A stretch of 64,000 bases of DNA from Megalonaias nervosa (taxonomy: Eukaryota; Mollusca; Bivalvia; Unionida; Unionidae). How positions within the stretch are numbered: position 1 is the stretch's first letter; each line of letters opens with the position of its first letter. This document shows positions 36,279 to 49,113 of the stretch, one piece after another. The stretch is taken from the NCBI GenBank assembly GCA_016617855.1, contig JAECUM010003311.1, positions 1 through 64,000 of the forward strand. The letters run 5' to 3'. Under the pieces are notes generated by a model that was not told where the DNA came from, did not search any database, and worked only from the letters and a program-made list of their open reading frames with translations. The position numbers and the translations under genes were made by a program.

Positions 36279-36540
36279 TAGACCATCCACCTCAGATGCG
36301 AAAGGTTGTTGGTTCGAACCCTGGCCGAGTCATACCAAAGACTTATAAATGGTACTAGCAGCTGCTTTATTTGGCACTCAGCATTAAGAGGTTAGTGTTA
36401 GGATTGGTTGGCCTGGTGTCAGGATAATGTGATTGGGTGGGACATCATGCTAGACATCACTATAAACTGCCACACTGCAGACTATGATATGACTGAAAAA
36501 TTGTTAAAGCTACATTAAAAATCCAAAACACACACACACA
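36279..36540 (+). mobile_element. tRNA-derived SINE, copy 2, 5'-truncated
   Basis: It starts within the tRNA-like head (A box missing), keeps a perfect B box (ggttcgaaccc, 36311-36321), and has the same central block and the same end (gactgaaaaattgttaaagc) as 6021..6333. Its A/C tail leads into the large CA-rich array, separated by about 55 bp. Confidence 0.85.
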
Positions 36541-36597
36541 TTTTTTAAAATACTTCAGTGAACTGGCACTATATCTGTAGGATTGTGACAGAATTAA

Positions 36598-38127
36598 ACA
36601 CACACACACACACACACACACATAGACAGACAGATAGACACACACACACACACCCACACATAGACAGACAGATAGACACACACACACATAGACAGACAGA
36701 TAGACACACACACACATAGACAGACAGATAGACACACACACATAGACAGACAGATAGACACACACATATAGACAGACAGATAGACACACACATAGACAGA
36801 CAGATAGACACACACATATAGACAGACAGACACACACACATAGAAAGACAGATAGACACACACACACATAGACAGACAGATAGACACACACATAGACAGA
36901 CAGATAGACACACACACACATAGACAGACAGATAGACACACACACATAGACAGACAGATAGACACACACACATAGGCAGACAGATAGACACACACACATA
37001 GACAGACAGATAGATACACACACATAGACAGACAGATAGATACACACACATAGACAGACAGATAGACACACACAGACACATAGACAGACAGATAGACACA
37101 CACACACATAGACAGACAGATAGACACACACATAGACAGACAGATAGACACACACACATAGACAGACAGATAGACACACACACACACATAGACAGACAGA
37201 TAGACACATGCACATAGACAGACAGATAGACACACACACACATAGACAGACAGATAGACACACACACAGACAGACAGATAGACACACACACACATAGACA
37301 GACAGATACACACACATAGACAGACAGATAGATACACACACACATAGACAGACAGATAGACACACACACATAGACAGACAGATAGACACACACACATAGA
37401 CAGATAGACACACACACATAGACAGACAGATAGACACACACACACACATAGACAGACAGATAGACACACACATAGACAGACACACACACATAAATAGACA
37501 GATAGACACATGCACACACACACACATAGACAGACAGATAGACACATACACACACATAGACAGACAGATAGACATACACACACATAGACAGACAGATAGA
37601 TATACACACACATAGACAGACAGATAGACACACACACATAGACAGACAGATAGATACACACACACACATAGACAGACAGATAGATACACATACACATAGA
37701 CAGACAGATAGACACACACACATAGACAGACAGATAGACACACACACACACATAGACAGACAGATAGACACACACACATAGACAGACAGATAGACACACA
37801 CACATAGACAGACAGATAGACACACACATAGACAGACAGATAGACACACACACATAGACAGACAGATAGACACACACACATATAGACAGACATATAGACA
37901 CACACACACATAGACAGACAGATAGACACACACACAGACAGACAGATAGACACACACACACATAGACAGACAGACACACACACACATAGACAGACAGATA
38001 GACACACACACATAGACAGACAGATAGACACACACACACATAGACAGACAGATAGACACACACACACATAGACAGACAGATAGACACACACACACATAGA
38101 CAGACAGATAGACACACACATACACAT
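36598..38127. repeat. 1.5-kb CA / TAGACAGACAGATAGA minisatellite
   Basis: Alternating (CA)n and tagacagacagatagaca blocks give units of mostly 26-34 bp, with the CA part varying in length. Some units lack tags (gacagacagataca, catatagaca). The minus strand is open in all three frames for 513-555 codons, giving Cys/Val/Ser/Leu-rich repeats. Neither composition nor periodicity suggests a real protein. Confidence 0.97.
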
Positions 38128-38442
38128 CTCAACACTGTAACAATTTAGGGAGGTTCGACTGTATATGACATGTTTTATTGGGCAAATAATATAATATCTG
38201 GATAAATTAAATGGTTGTAAAATGGAAAAGTTACAAAGGATAAATGATCATTTGGATGTCAAAGACCTACAAGCCAATACAGTGTGTATTCTCATCTGAC
38301 AAATTTTGGACCATACATTTTTTTCCAATTAATGTTATCTATGCAATTCTGGTAAAGGATAATTATGTAATACAAGTCAAATTTCATGCATTGCAGTCAC
38401 AAGGATAAATCAAAAATTTGGAACACAGGTCCAGATTAATTT

Positions 38443-38680
38443 GTTTACATGTTTTAGGAATGTACCTTTTCAAAATGTTTACATGTTTTAGGAATGTACC
38501 TTTTCAAAATGTTTACATGTTTTAGGAATGTACCTTTTCAAAATGTTTACATGTTTTAGGAATGTACCTTTTCAAAATGTTTACATGTTTTAGGAATGTA
38601 CCTTTTCAAATTGTTTACATGTTTTAGGAATGTACCTTTTCAAAATGTTTACATGTTTTAGGAATGTACCTTTTCAAAAG
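38443..38680. repeat. 34-bp minisatellite, 7 nearly identical copies
   Basis: The unit is gtttacatgttttaggaatg plus taccttttcaaaat. Only one substitution is visible among the seven copies (aaattg for aaaatg), so the array is young. Confidence 0.97.
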
Positions 38681-39429
38681 CAGAGCAAATGTGAAATGCT
38701 TATAAATCTCTCCAAAAATAACCACTTCCGATTCTACTTAAAAAAACATATGGGAGGAAAATAAACTAAAGATTTGATCATTCTGATGACATTGCAAAAG
38801 TATATATGAAGAATAGAAATGGCTGTATTTTTAAATTATCATCCTGATCATTTCATTTCCTAGCATTGTCCCCATCTCACACTATTTTTGATGGATTTCA
38901 GACTAAGTGTCTTAAAAAAACAACAACATAAAACTACAGGAAAATCTGAAATGACAGCTTTTGGAATACGTCTTGCCAAAAGAAATTCTAGACACCAAGA
39001 ATTCCTGAATGAAATTAAATCTGTGAGTAAAAGTACTGTTTCCATATGTCCCTATATAAAACAAACAACTTACTTCATGAATTGCTAAAAATAGATCATT
39101 TCTAAATTTACCATGTAAAATATTTAACCTGACTTGTTTGCTTTAAATCTACATGTTGACAGATTTGCAGATTTTGTTCCCCTTATCTGTATTCCTAATG
39201 TGTTTATATGATATCCTTTACCCTACATATTTAGGCTAATTAATGTCACAGGCCTCCAAGGCAGCTCTGCCTCTTTGTATGCCAGATTTTAGTTAAAATC
39301 TGAGAAATAGGAAATTTCTCAATTTTTAGATTACAACATGAGTATTGAAACAAACGTCACAAATGTACATATGTGTGGCGCTGTATTGTGATAATCCACA
39401 GATTATGATTTCAGTCTGATGACATAAAT
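38681..39429. other. non-coding stretch
   Basis: A plus-strand frame at 38888..39088 and its antisense partner have no recognised motif. Nothing else is visible. Confidence 0.4.
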
Positions 39430-39523
39430 ATCAATTAACAGTTTATTGTCTAACTGTAAAAATTGCACATCATAAGACTTCACAGTTTAATGATGAAATG
39501 AACTTCTTCATTAAATAAAGTCA

Positions 39524-39558
<35 letters not shown>

Positions 39559-39560
39559 TG
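39430..39560 (+). mobile_element. LINE 3' tail
   Basis: The end is atgaacttcttcattaaata, aagtcatca and (TTA)n, the same terminus as the LINE at 12985..14313. No upstream coding remnant is visible. Confidence 0.6.
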
Positions 39561-39660
39561 TGCCTTTTGAAGAATAAAAAACAGCATTGAGTATTCTGCA
39601 TCAATTCTTTTTTTGCTGTTTACTGCATTTATACAATGTACTTAATAATTTTGTTATTTG

Positions 39661-40955
39661 GTCTATTTGAAACATGATACAGTTCTATGAATGGATGATA
39701 AGACAGTGTGATATGGTCTATTTGAAACATGATACACTTATATGAAACATGAAACACTTATGTGAAACATGATACAGTTATATGAATATATGATAAAACA
39801 GTGTGGTATGGTCTATATCAGAGGTCTCAAACATGTGGCCCAGGTATCCTGTGGACTGCAGAATGATTGGCGTCACCAGGTGTCATGAGAGATAAGAAGG
39901 TGGTGTGGCCCTTGGGCCATACAAATATCCCCCATGCAGCCATGTGGTTTGAGTTTGAGACCCTGGTCTATATGAAACATGATACAGTTCTGTGATAAGA
40001 CAGTGTGGTAGTACCATCTATACAAAACATGATAAAGTTCTATAACAAGACAGTTTGGTATGGTCTGTATGAAACATGATACAGTTGTATGATAAGACAG
40101 TGTGGTACGGTCTATATGAAACATGATACAGTTGTATGATAAGACAGTTTGGTATGGTCTGTATGAAACATGATACAGTTGTATAATAAGACAGTTTGGT
40201 ATGGTCTACATGAAACATGATACAGTTGTATGAGAAGACAGTGTGGTATGGTCTATATGAAACATGATACAGTTGTATGATAAGACAGTGTGGTATGGTC
40301 TATATGAAACATGATACAGTTGTATGATAAGACAGTGTGGTATGGTCTATATGAAACATGATACAGTTGTATGATAAGACAGTGTGGTATGGTCTATATA
40401 AAACATGATACAGTTGTATAATAAGATAGTGTGGTATGGTCTATATGAAACATGATACAGTTGTATGATAAGACAGTTTGGTATGGTATATATGAAACAT
40501 GATACAGTTGTATGATAAGACAGTTTGGTATGGTCTATATGAAACATGATACAGTTGTATGATAAGACAGTGTGGTGGTATGGTCTATATGAAACATGAT
40601 ACAGTTGTATGATAAGACAGTGTGGTGTGGTCTATATGAAACATGATACAGTTGTATGATAAGACAGTTTGGTATGGTCTACATGAAACATGATACAGTT
40701 GTATGAGAAGACAGTGTGGTATGGTCTACATGAAACATGATACAGTTATATGATAAGACAGTTTGGTGGTATGGTCTATATGAAACATGAAACAATTGTA
40801 TGATAATGCAGTGTGGTACGGTCTGTATGAAACATGATAGAATTGTATGATAAGATTATGTGGTGTGGTCTATATGAAACATGATACACTTCTATGAACA
40901 TATGATAAGACAGTGTCGTATGGTCTTTATGAAACATGATACAGTTGTATGAATG
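39661..40955. repeat. 47-bp minisatellite, about 24 copies, split by a MITE
   Basis: The unit is tatgaaacatgatacagttg, tatgataagacagtgtggta, tggtcta. Variants include agtttgg for agtgtgg and a ggtggt expansion. The array is interrupted at 39819..39965 by a hAT-like MITE. Confidence 0.95.
39819..39965. mobile_element. hAT-like MITE, 147 bp, inside the minisatellite
   Basis: The left end begins cagaggtctcaaac. The reverse complement of the right end begins cagggtctcaaactcaaacc. A perfect 8-bp target duplication, gtctatat, flanks it (39811-39818 and 39966-39973). This 8-bp duplication and the CAG start are hAT features. It has no coding capacity. It belongs to a different family from the MITE at 16603. 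Confidence 0.85.
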
Positions 40956-40999
40956 TATGATATGAATGACATTGACTGTGCCACATAAAGTATTATATG

Positions 41000-41330
41000 G
41001 ATTAAAAGAATGGATGGAAGACCATAGGAGACCCCATATTGCCACATGGGTTAAATGGATGGATGGAAGATCATAGGAGACCCCCTATTACCACATGGGT
41101 TAAATGGATGGATGGAAGACCATAGGAGACCCCCTACTGCCACATGGGTTAAATGGATGGATGGAAGACCATAGGAGATCCCATATTGCCACATGGGTTA
41201 AATGGATGGATGGAAGACCATAGGAGACCCCTTATTGCCACATGGGTTAAATGGATGGATGGAAGACCATAGGAGACCCCCTATTGCCACATGGGTTAAA
41301 GAGATGACTGGAAGACCACAGGAGACCTGC
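41000..41330. repeat. 48-bp minisatellite, about 7 copies
   Basis: The unit is ggttaaatggatggatggaa, gaccataggagaccccctat, tgccacat. Confidence 0.95.
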
Positions 41331-41559
41331 TTACAGCTACATCCACCTTTAATTTAGCTAGAAAATAAAAGCCTTTAACAGCACCTGGATGGATGGACAG
41401 ACTGAAAAACATATGGATGAAAGGATAGAGACATGCACACTGCTGCCAAAGCAGTGACCATGCAGAGCTTTCTCCAATGTGACCTTGACAAAAAATAATC
41501 ACCAAAAGCAATTTTTTAAATCTGTGTACAAATGGAAAGATTTACTATCATCCAGTCAA

Positions 41560-42015
41560 TGATTTACAAGGGATATTTGAAAAGTTCTGAATATTTTTAA
41601 TAACTTTTTTGTTTCTTTGAAATTGTCAATAAATTTAACCACAAATGGATTAGACAAAATAATGTTCAATAAAATTATCTACAGCATGCCAGAAACTTGC
41701 AGATATATGCATGTGACATATGCATGCTGGTACATGACAGTGACCTAAAAATGTCAGAGAAGGAGAACATTTCTGCTACTGTGCAAAGTTCATGTTGTAA
41801 AATCCGAGCACTCCAAGGATACTCACAGACTGATATCAAAGCCAATGTGGATAAAGTTTACTGATGTAATTCTCTGTCATATCCTACAATTGTAAGATAG
41901 TTTCAACACTTTTGCAAATCTATTGGAGATGACGAACATTCTGGAAGCTTGTTGTCTTCAGTTGTTGAGTGGGAAGTGACTGATGTGAAGGGAGCTATTG
42001 AAAAGATGCTCAATT
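41560..42015 (+). pseudogene. mariner-like transposase relic, N-terminal part
   Basis: From ATG at 41751 the frame reads MSEKENISATVQSSCCKIRA, then a helix-turn-helix-like stretch (QTDIKANVDKVY, then LSYPTIVR, FQHFCKSIGDDEHSGSL) broken by in-frame stops after VDKVY and TIVR. This layout resembles the DNA-binding half of Tc1/mariner-superfamily transposases. Upstream, gggatatttgaaaagttctg may be part of a terminal region. The catalytic half is absent: a tandem repeat begins at 42026. It is inactive. The family assignment is from motif recall. Confidence 0.55.
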
Positions 42016-42025
42016 CACACTGGAA

Positions 42026-42256
42026 TGACACCACACCTTATTACAATGACACACCTTATTAAAATGACACACCTTATTACAATGACACCACACCTTATTA
42101 CAACAATACCAAATCTTATTACAATAATGCCACACGTTATTACAATGCCACACCTTATTACAATGACACCACACCTTATTAAAATGATGTCACACCTTAT
42201 TACAATGACACACCTTATTACAATGACACCACAACTTAATACAATGACACTACATG
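42026..42256. repeat. degenerate tandem repeat of about 20 bp
   Basis: Repeated caccacaccttattacaatg with missing or inserted 3-bp steps. The plus-strand frame through it (LITMTPH repeats) is not a gene. Confidence 0.9.
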
Positions 42257-42528
42257 TTTTATTAACAATATATAAGTATACCCAATTCATCTTGAATAAC
42301 TCATACATTACAGAGCAGAAGGAAAGAGTAACTGAAACCTAAATGAGTCACATGTGACCTGGATAGAACTCAAAATGATCATATATTAGTGTAACAAGAC
42401 TTATTATTACATCCCAAAACAGCTGCAAAGTTAGAGGATGTAATGGAAAGTATAAACTTCACCTTCAAGATAGGACTCCATATATAATAAACAATAAACT
42501 TTTAATGATGATTTGCAAGCATACCAAG

Positions 42529-42757
42529 TTGCATCAATTAATCTTTAATGGCTTTAAAATTATCAAGTAGAAAGAAAAGTGTGAGTTGCATCAATTAATC
42601 TCCAATGGCTTTAAAATTATCAAGTAGAAAGAAAAGTGTAAGTTGCATCAATTAATCTCCAATGGCTTTAAAATTATCAAGTAGAAAGAAAAGTGTAAGT
42701 TGCATCAATTAATCTCCAATGGCTTTAAAATTATCAAGTAGAAAGAAAATTGTGGAG
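42529..42757. repeat. 57-bp tandem repeat, 4 copies
   Basis: The unit is gttgcatcaattaatctcca, atggctttaaaattatcaag, tagaaagaaaagtgtaa. Confidence 0.96.
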
Positions 42758-42769
42758 AAAAACTTAAAG

Positions 42770-42855
42770 ATTGGCCATTGACCTTGATCTTGGCCTTTGA
42801 CCTTGATCTTGGCCATTGACCTTGATCTTGGCCATTGACCTTGATCTTGAAGATA
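42770..42855. repeat. 18-bp tandem repeat, about 4 copies
   Basis: Repeated ggccattgaccttgatctt. Confidence 0.93.
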
Positions 42856-43969
42856 GGACCCAGAATGCGACATTTAAATGCCTTTTAATGATGTTATATA
42901 AGTATATAAAAAAGTTCCATTTCTTTCATATGGTTTTGTCAAAAAGGAGGGGGACAATATTTGTTGCCTGAGTTATTACGCAGCAGCCATAGTCTGCACT
43001 TTAATGAGGGAAAACATGCTACAAAGCATGTAAAGCAAGAACCTAAATAAGTAAACACATTCTCTGCATAGAAACAAGCTTCTTATGTCAGCATTATTCA
43101 TATACAATTTCCTGACAAATTCAGCATCCATCCATTTTCTTATCTCTTCTTCTCTTATTAAAGGCCATGAACCCTTTTCCTGCAGGAAAACAATGATGCA
43201 AACAAACATCAACTCCCATGCCTACATGGTAACACTTGATTCAAGCATAGTTTTCAAGTCCATCAAGTGTTTATTTTTATAAAAATTAATATCTTCATTT
43301 TCTTCCAATGATCCAAACCCTCTCTCTCTCTGAAAACCAAAATATGTTGCATCCCATATTTCAATAATAAATTTTTAACACAAAAATAATATTAAACTGA
43401 AACTCACTTCAAAATTGGAAACATACAATAATTGTTAAATTTTAAATTCCATACAACTTCTAAAAATAGCCTATGGTCATGGTTTAATTAAAACACACAC
43501 CTGACACACACTGTACCAGATTATTTACAGTTAGCAAAATCTGAAATTGGTTTATCAGTGAGTCAAATACCCAGAAATGTCCCAATGATATCTGAGGTAA
43601 ATACAATACTCAACACCTGCAACAACACAGATTAGGACCAATAATAGATAACTATGAAGTCATGGCATGTTGAACAAAGGCCAGCTTTTGGGTGTTAATA
43701 ACTAAAATGTTTGTAGATTGAGAAAGCTTATGTTTATCTGCTTATTATCTAATCATTATTGATGTTGTCCCTTTCTATAAATGATCAATAAAATTTTAAA
43801 ATAATTAAATACCCAGGTTTTAAGAACCAGGCCAGCAGAATTTTTCTTGATACTTTTCTGTTGGAGATCCATCTACTTAATACATACAAAAAACATGCCA
43901 ATTGACCTTTATTGACCTTTATCGATCTTTGTAAAATAGTATTCATGCAATGAAGAGCTTTTTTGGATC
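42856..43969. other. non-coding stretch, nothing recognised
   Basis: Short antisense-overlapping frames near 42976..43282 have no domain. The remainder is AT-rich unique sequence. Confidence 0.4.
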
Positions 43970-44222
43970 AATTGACATGTGGATAGATTGAAGGAAGTAT
44001 AGATAGACTGATGGACATGTGGATAGATTGATGGACATGTGGACAGATCGATGGACGTATGGATAGATTGATGGAAGTATGGATGGATTGATGGAATTAT
44101 GGATAGATTGATGGACATGATGATAGATCAATGGACATGCGGATAGATCAATGGACACGTGGATAGATAAATGGATGTATGGATAGATTGATTGACATGT
44201 GGATAGATCGATGGACATGACC
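43970..44222. repeat. 20-bp minisatellite, about 13 copies
   Basis: Repeated atggacatgtggatagattg with frequent substitutions. Confidence 0.93.
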
Positions 44223-44568
44223 AAATCAAGATGTCCCTGCTGCAAGCCAAACATATGTTCAAGAAAAATGCAGCAATGCATGTTCTATTTGGTCTTCAAG
44301 TTTGTTGTTTCATTATAAGTCAAAGGTTTTTTAAACTCGAAATCATATGTGCTATCCTAACAAGGTGAAATCTGGAGATTTACAATTTTAATCAGATTTC
44401 ATTTTAAATCAAGAGGGTTTTCATCAACTCAATCTTTCAGATGTAAAAACGACTAGAAATAATTAAAGGAATTTCAGCATATTTATATTTAGACATGATT
44501 AGGTAGCATACAACCAGAACCATGACATACCTAAAAAGCATAATAAAAGTATCACAACTGTCCGTGCA
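44223..44568. other. non-coding stretch, nothing recognised
   Basis: Unique AT-rich spacer between two minisatellites. Confidence 0.4.
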
Positions 44569-45258
44569 CAGTAAAGCCTATGTAACAAAAACCATCACAG
44601 CTGTCTGTAAAACATGCAACAAAATCCATCACAACTGTCTTTAAAAGCATGTAACTAAATCCATCACAACTGTCTGTGCACAGCAAACCCTATGCAACAA
44701 AATCCATCACATCTGTAAAAGCATGTAACAGAATCCATCACATCTATATGTAAAAGCATGTATCAAAATCCATCACATCTGTCTGTAAAAGCATGTAACA
44801 AAATCCATCACTTCTATATGTAAAAGCATGTAATAAAATCCATCACATCTGTCTGTAAAAGCATGTAACAAAATCCATCACATCTGTCTGTAAAAGCATG
44901 CAACAAAATCCATCGCATCTGTCTGTAAAAGCATGCAACAAAACCCATCACAATTGTCTGTGCATGGTGAAGCAAGAAACAAAATCCATCACAACTCTCT
45001 GTGCACAGTGAAGCATGCAACAAAATCCATCACAACTGTCTGTACACAGTAAAACATGCAACAAAATCCATCACAACTCTGTGCACAGTGAAGCATGCAA
45101 CAAAATCGATCACAGCTGTCTGTGCACATGTTTCACAAAAACCATCACAGTGGTGTGTGCACAGTAAAACATATGTCACAAAAACCATCACAACTATCTG
45201 TGCACAGTAAAGCACATGTAAAAAATTCCATCACAACTGTCTGTGCACAGTAAAGCCT
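44569..45258. repeat. minisatellite of about 36 bp, roughly 19 copies
   Basis: The core aaaatccatcacaactgtct alternates with either gtaaaagcatgtaac or gtgcacagtaaagcatg, giving two sub-unit types grouped left and right. Confidence 0.92.
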
Positions 45259-45545
45259 GTGACATCACAACATTTCATCTGGCACTCTTTGATAAGTATC
45301 TTGGTCCCAGTTTCTAAACATGCCAGCATCACTAATTATTCACCAAAAAGAGTATGCGCACATCTCCACTATTCTTTGGGTGGAGAATGGGGGTATCCCT
45401 CACTTCTACTTTTATACTGACAGGACACTTAAAGGCAAACTTATGTTCACTCAAGTATTGTAGGTGAAATGCTTCATTCTCAGCTCTCATATTTGATTGA
45501 TCAGTAAATATGGGTACTTGTATGTTTTATGAGATGTATATATTT

Positions 45546-46462
45546 TGTTATGTATATTTAATTGTTTGTCTGTTAGTTTTTAATTTTCTTTTTTTCCATT
45601 ACATGCTATTGTAATTTAAAAATGTTTACTGTACTTGACCTTATCCAAAATTGAGTTCAGTTCTGTTTGACCTAATTGACTTTTAAATTTTTTTTTATTT
45701 CATTGATGTAAACAACTAATAATAGCTCCATTATTCTCTGTGGATATGAGTTCATTCACCAAATTATTATTCAGGTAAACATGTTGATCTGGGTCAGTGT
45801 TTTGGGGATCCCAAAGTGAATTTTATAGGGTATTATGTTTTAAATAAACAAGGCTCATTAAATCATGCTAGAAAGTTATTTTCCATGAGGTAATGGTTGT
45901 TTTTAGAAAATGCTAATTTGTGACCTGAGGTCAAACAGAGAACTATATTATCTTGTGACTGTCAAAATTTTACCAGTCGTGCTTTGACATCTAGCACTTT
46001 GGGTTGTATTATGTTGTGTCCAGTTTGGGCTGAATTTTATTTTCTTCAAATTATTGAATTCAAGCGATTATTTTCTCTGGAAATACAAAAGTGCTCTGAC
46101 AGAATTCTTGGATAAAGACGTTCATTGGAATTTATACTGAATTCAAACCTGGAATAACATTTCTCTGATTCAACAAGAGACTATTGACACATCAATACAA
46201 TGCAGGCTATAACAGACATGTCATCGCCTTCAATTTTAAATCTCTTCGGGACTTGAACTGAGTTTTATTCCAGACTTTTTATCACTAGGACTGGTGTCTT
46301 TAATTCTTGGATTATTTTTGGATTTAATTCACAATACCGTAAGTTTTTTTTTCTTATTTTTCACTTTGTATTCAAGGGAAATAAATTATTTGTCAAATTT
46401 TAGAAAGCTTGTTGTCTTCACTCTTTTCTATTACTTATTTTAAGAGCATATACTCAGTAACA
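45546..46462 (+). mobile_element. solo LTR of the Gmr1-like family, plus orientation
   Basis: This 917-bp stretch begins tgttatgtatatttaattg and ends with a diverged terminus, catatactcagtaaca. Its reverse complement is collinear with the LTRs at 18700, 48097 and 54058, for example cttgttgtcttcactctttt near its right end. The flanks attt (45542-45545) and cttt (46463-46466) agree in 3 of 4 bases, consistent with a worn 4-bp target duplication. It is more diverged than the other three and so probably older. Confidence 0.8.
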
Positions 46463-46937
46463 CTTTAAGCTAGGTCAGTAAATATAGATAACTGTATTTT
46501 GTATGAGATCCACAAATGAAGATTTAATGGCAGCAAACTGAATTAGCATCTGAAAATGAAAACAAAAACTACCTCAGCAGACTGATTTAGCATCTGAAAA
46601 TGAAATAAATTATCTCCACAACATCAGAAATACTGGTGATATATTTTATCTTTCACTGTTCACTGCAAACTGATAGAAAAGATTGAAGATATAGTCAAAT
46701 CTGAAAGAAAATTAACAATAACATGCTTAGATTTGGAAAGTTGTCAAGTGTAGCCATGCATCACTTGCACTATAGCTTGTGTTTTCTAGATTTGGGAAGT
46801 TCTAAAGTGTTTAATGAGACTTCTTGTCCACCTTGCACTAACCATTTTTCAGAATTACCAGTTCAGTATAGTACTTTGAATCAAATTCCTCTCTATGACA
46901 GACATATAACATTCACTCATCAGGCTGATCAGACTGT
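46463..46937. other. non-coding; short duplication
   Basis: The phrase tagcatctgaaaatgaaa occurs twice (near 46545 and 46590). The short plus-strand frame at 46723..47004 has no recognised domain and runs into the next array. Confidence 0.4.
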
Positions 46938-47367
46938 ACTAATAACCAAACAGCCTTACTGGTATGAACACAGTACTAATAACCAAACAGCATTATCACT
47001 ATAAACACAGATAATAACAACAAAACAGTATTATCAGCATAAACACAATTAATACTAATAACCAAACAGTTGTCAGTATGAACATGGTACTTTTAACTAA
47101 ACACCATTGTTGGTATGAACACAGACAGTACTATTAACCAAACAGCATTGTTGGTATGAACACAGTACCAATAACCAAACAGCATTGTCTGTATGAACAC
47201 AGATAGTACCAATAACCAAACAGCATTGTAGATATAAACACAATACTAATAACCAAACAGCATTGTCAGTATGAACACATATAGTATTAATAACCAAACA
47301 GCATTGTTAATATAAACATAGTACTAATAACCAAACAGCATTGTTGGTATGAACACAGTACATACTG
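46938..47367. repeat. minisatellite of about 37 bp, roughly 11 copies
   Basis: Repeated aataaccaaacagcattgt followed by cagtatgaacacagtact, with length variants (acagatagtacc). Confidence 0.93.
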
Positions 47368-48096
47368 TCAGACCCCTAAATTTTTAGATTGCAATTTTTT
47401 GCCATTCTTGTCAAAAGCAAGTGGCATGAGGATTCAACCACTGACTGGAGGGACAGGGACATTGCTAATCCTGGCCCCCTTGAATGGTTTACATATCTGG
47501 GAAATGTATTTTTCAATCATCAAATGTTAGTTACTAAGACTAGTTACCAGTATTCATCATGTGACTGCTATCTTGCCTTGTCACAGTTGCATGATACATG
47601 AAATATCAATGTAAAAGAAGATCGTAACAAGAGGCATTATACGGAAGACAATAAAGCCTTTTTTATCAGTGCCATTTCTAGAAAGGAAGTCAGTATTATA
47701 GGTGTGAACATTATAATGCCATGAAACTCTAGAAGAAGGAAACTGCTACCATTATAGGTAGAAAACTTACATGCCTGATAATGATATCCCTTCTTCCCTT
47801 CAGACACTTGTCTAATTGTATCTTGGAGATGTAGGAACAAGCAGTTTTACATGAATATTCTTAATCTGTGGGCTGCTGAGTATGCACAGAGAGATTCCAT
47901 CACCAATCCAATTGAAATCACATTCCCTTGTGTTAACAGGCCATGTAAACCATGTCACTCAGCAATGTCTGCTGTCTGCAACTATCAGCCATCAAAATTT
48001 CAACTTAGAGCCATTTAAAAGAGTTTTCTTTAAATACCAGAAACTCCTTGCTGTGACTGTGTAGGATGGTGATGCAATTGAAGGATCTGTTTCTAA
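47368..48096. other. non-coding stretch at the left of the LTR element
   Basis: Short frames at 47389..47601 and 47882..48064 show no motif. The last four bases, ctaa (48093-48096), are one copy of the target duplication of the next element. Confidence 0.45.
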
Positions 48097-48978
48097 TGTT
48101 ACGTGTCTAGGCTCGTACAAAAGTAACAAGAAAAGAGTGAAGCCAACAAGCTTTGTAAAATTTGACAAATAATTTATTTCCCTAGAAAAACAAGGTAAAA
48201 ATAAGAAAAAGGACTTATGGTTTATGAATCAATCCAAAATTAATCCAAGAATTAAAAAAAAATATAAGTCCTATTAATAAAAAGTCCTAAATGAATCACA
48301 GTTCAAATCCCGGTGAAATTCCAAGATGGAAGGTGATGACATATGCCATAACCTTCACAGTGTTGCAGTGTCAACAGTTCCTTGTTGAATCACAAAAAAA
48401 TAATATTCCAGTTTAGAATTTCTGAATAAATTTTGATAAATGCCTTTATTTAAGAATTCTGATGAGCACTAGTATTTCCAGGGAAAGAATCAATAATTTA
48501 AAAAAATAAAAATTCAACTCAAATTGGTCACAACAAGACACCTTTAAGTGTCGGAGATTCAAAGCCCAACTGGCTATTTCTTCTCAAGAAAACAACTATA
48601 CAGCAAATTTAGATGCAAAACAGATTCCCATATGAGGGTCACGTGGTCACCTTCTTGAACATCGGAGAATGTTTTTTACATGCCAATTGTCACATACTCT
48701 AGTATAGCCTAAGCTAAAATCAATGATTCTTTCTCTAGAAATGAATAATAAAAAAAGTTTTTTTACTCCAAATCTGACACTGGTTCTGAATTAGGTCAGC
48801 AAAAGATACAATGTTTCAGCTACTGGTTGTTTATCAGATCAAACAGAAATGAATTGAATTTTTTAAAAAATCTAATCCATTAGACAAAATTATCATTACA
48901 ATAACATGTAATGGAATAAAATAAAATAAAAAAAATTCAAAACTAACAAACAAATAATTTAATTACATATACATAACA
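48097..48978 (-). repeat. 3' LTR (882 bp)
   Basis: It begins tgttacgtgtctaggctc and ends catatacataaca, with TGTTA/TAACA inverted ends. It is collinear with the 5' LTR and with two solo LTRs in the window. Confidence 0.93.
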
Positions 48979-48987
48979 TTTCCCCCC
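48979..48987 (-). other. polypurine tract
   Basis: On the minus strand GGGGGGAAA directly abuts the TG that opens the 3' LTR. This is the expected position and composition of the primer for second-strand synthesis. Confidence 0.85.
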
Positions 48988-49113
48988 ATAAAAGAAAAAG
49001 AAAGATTTATATAATAAAGCTTTCTTTTTACCATAGATTAATTATATGAGGAAAAAAAAATTACATAAGAAGGACTCTTATGAATTATACAAAGTGTACA
49101 TGAAATAATATTT

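Noticed and set aside
36460..38135. Three overlapping minus-strand frames of 513-555 codons
   Set aside because: All come from the CA/TAGACAGACAGA array, which has no stop in any minus-strand frame. The low-complexity CVCLSVCL product has no domain.
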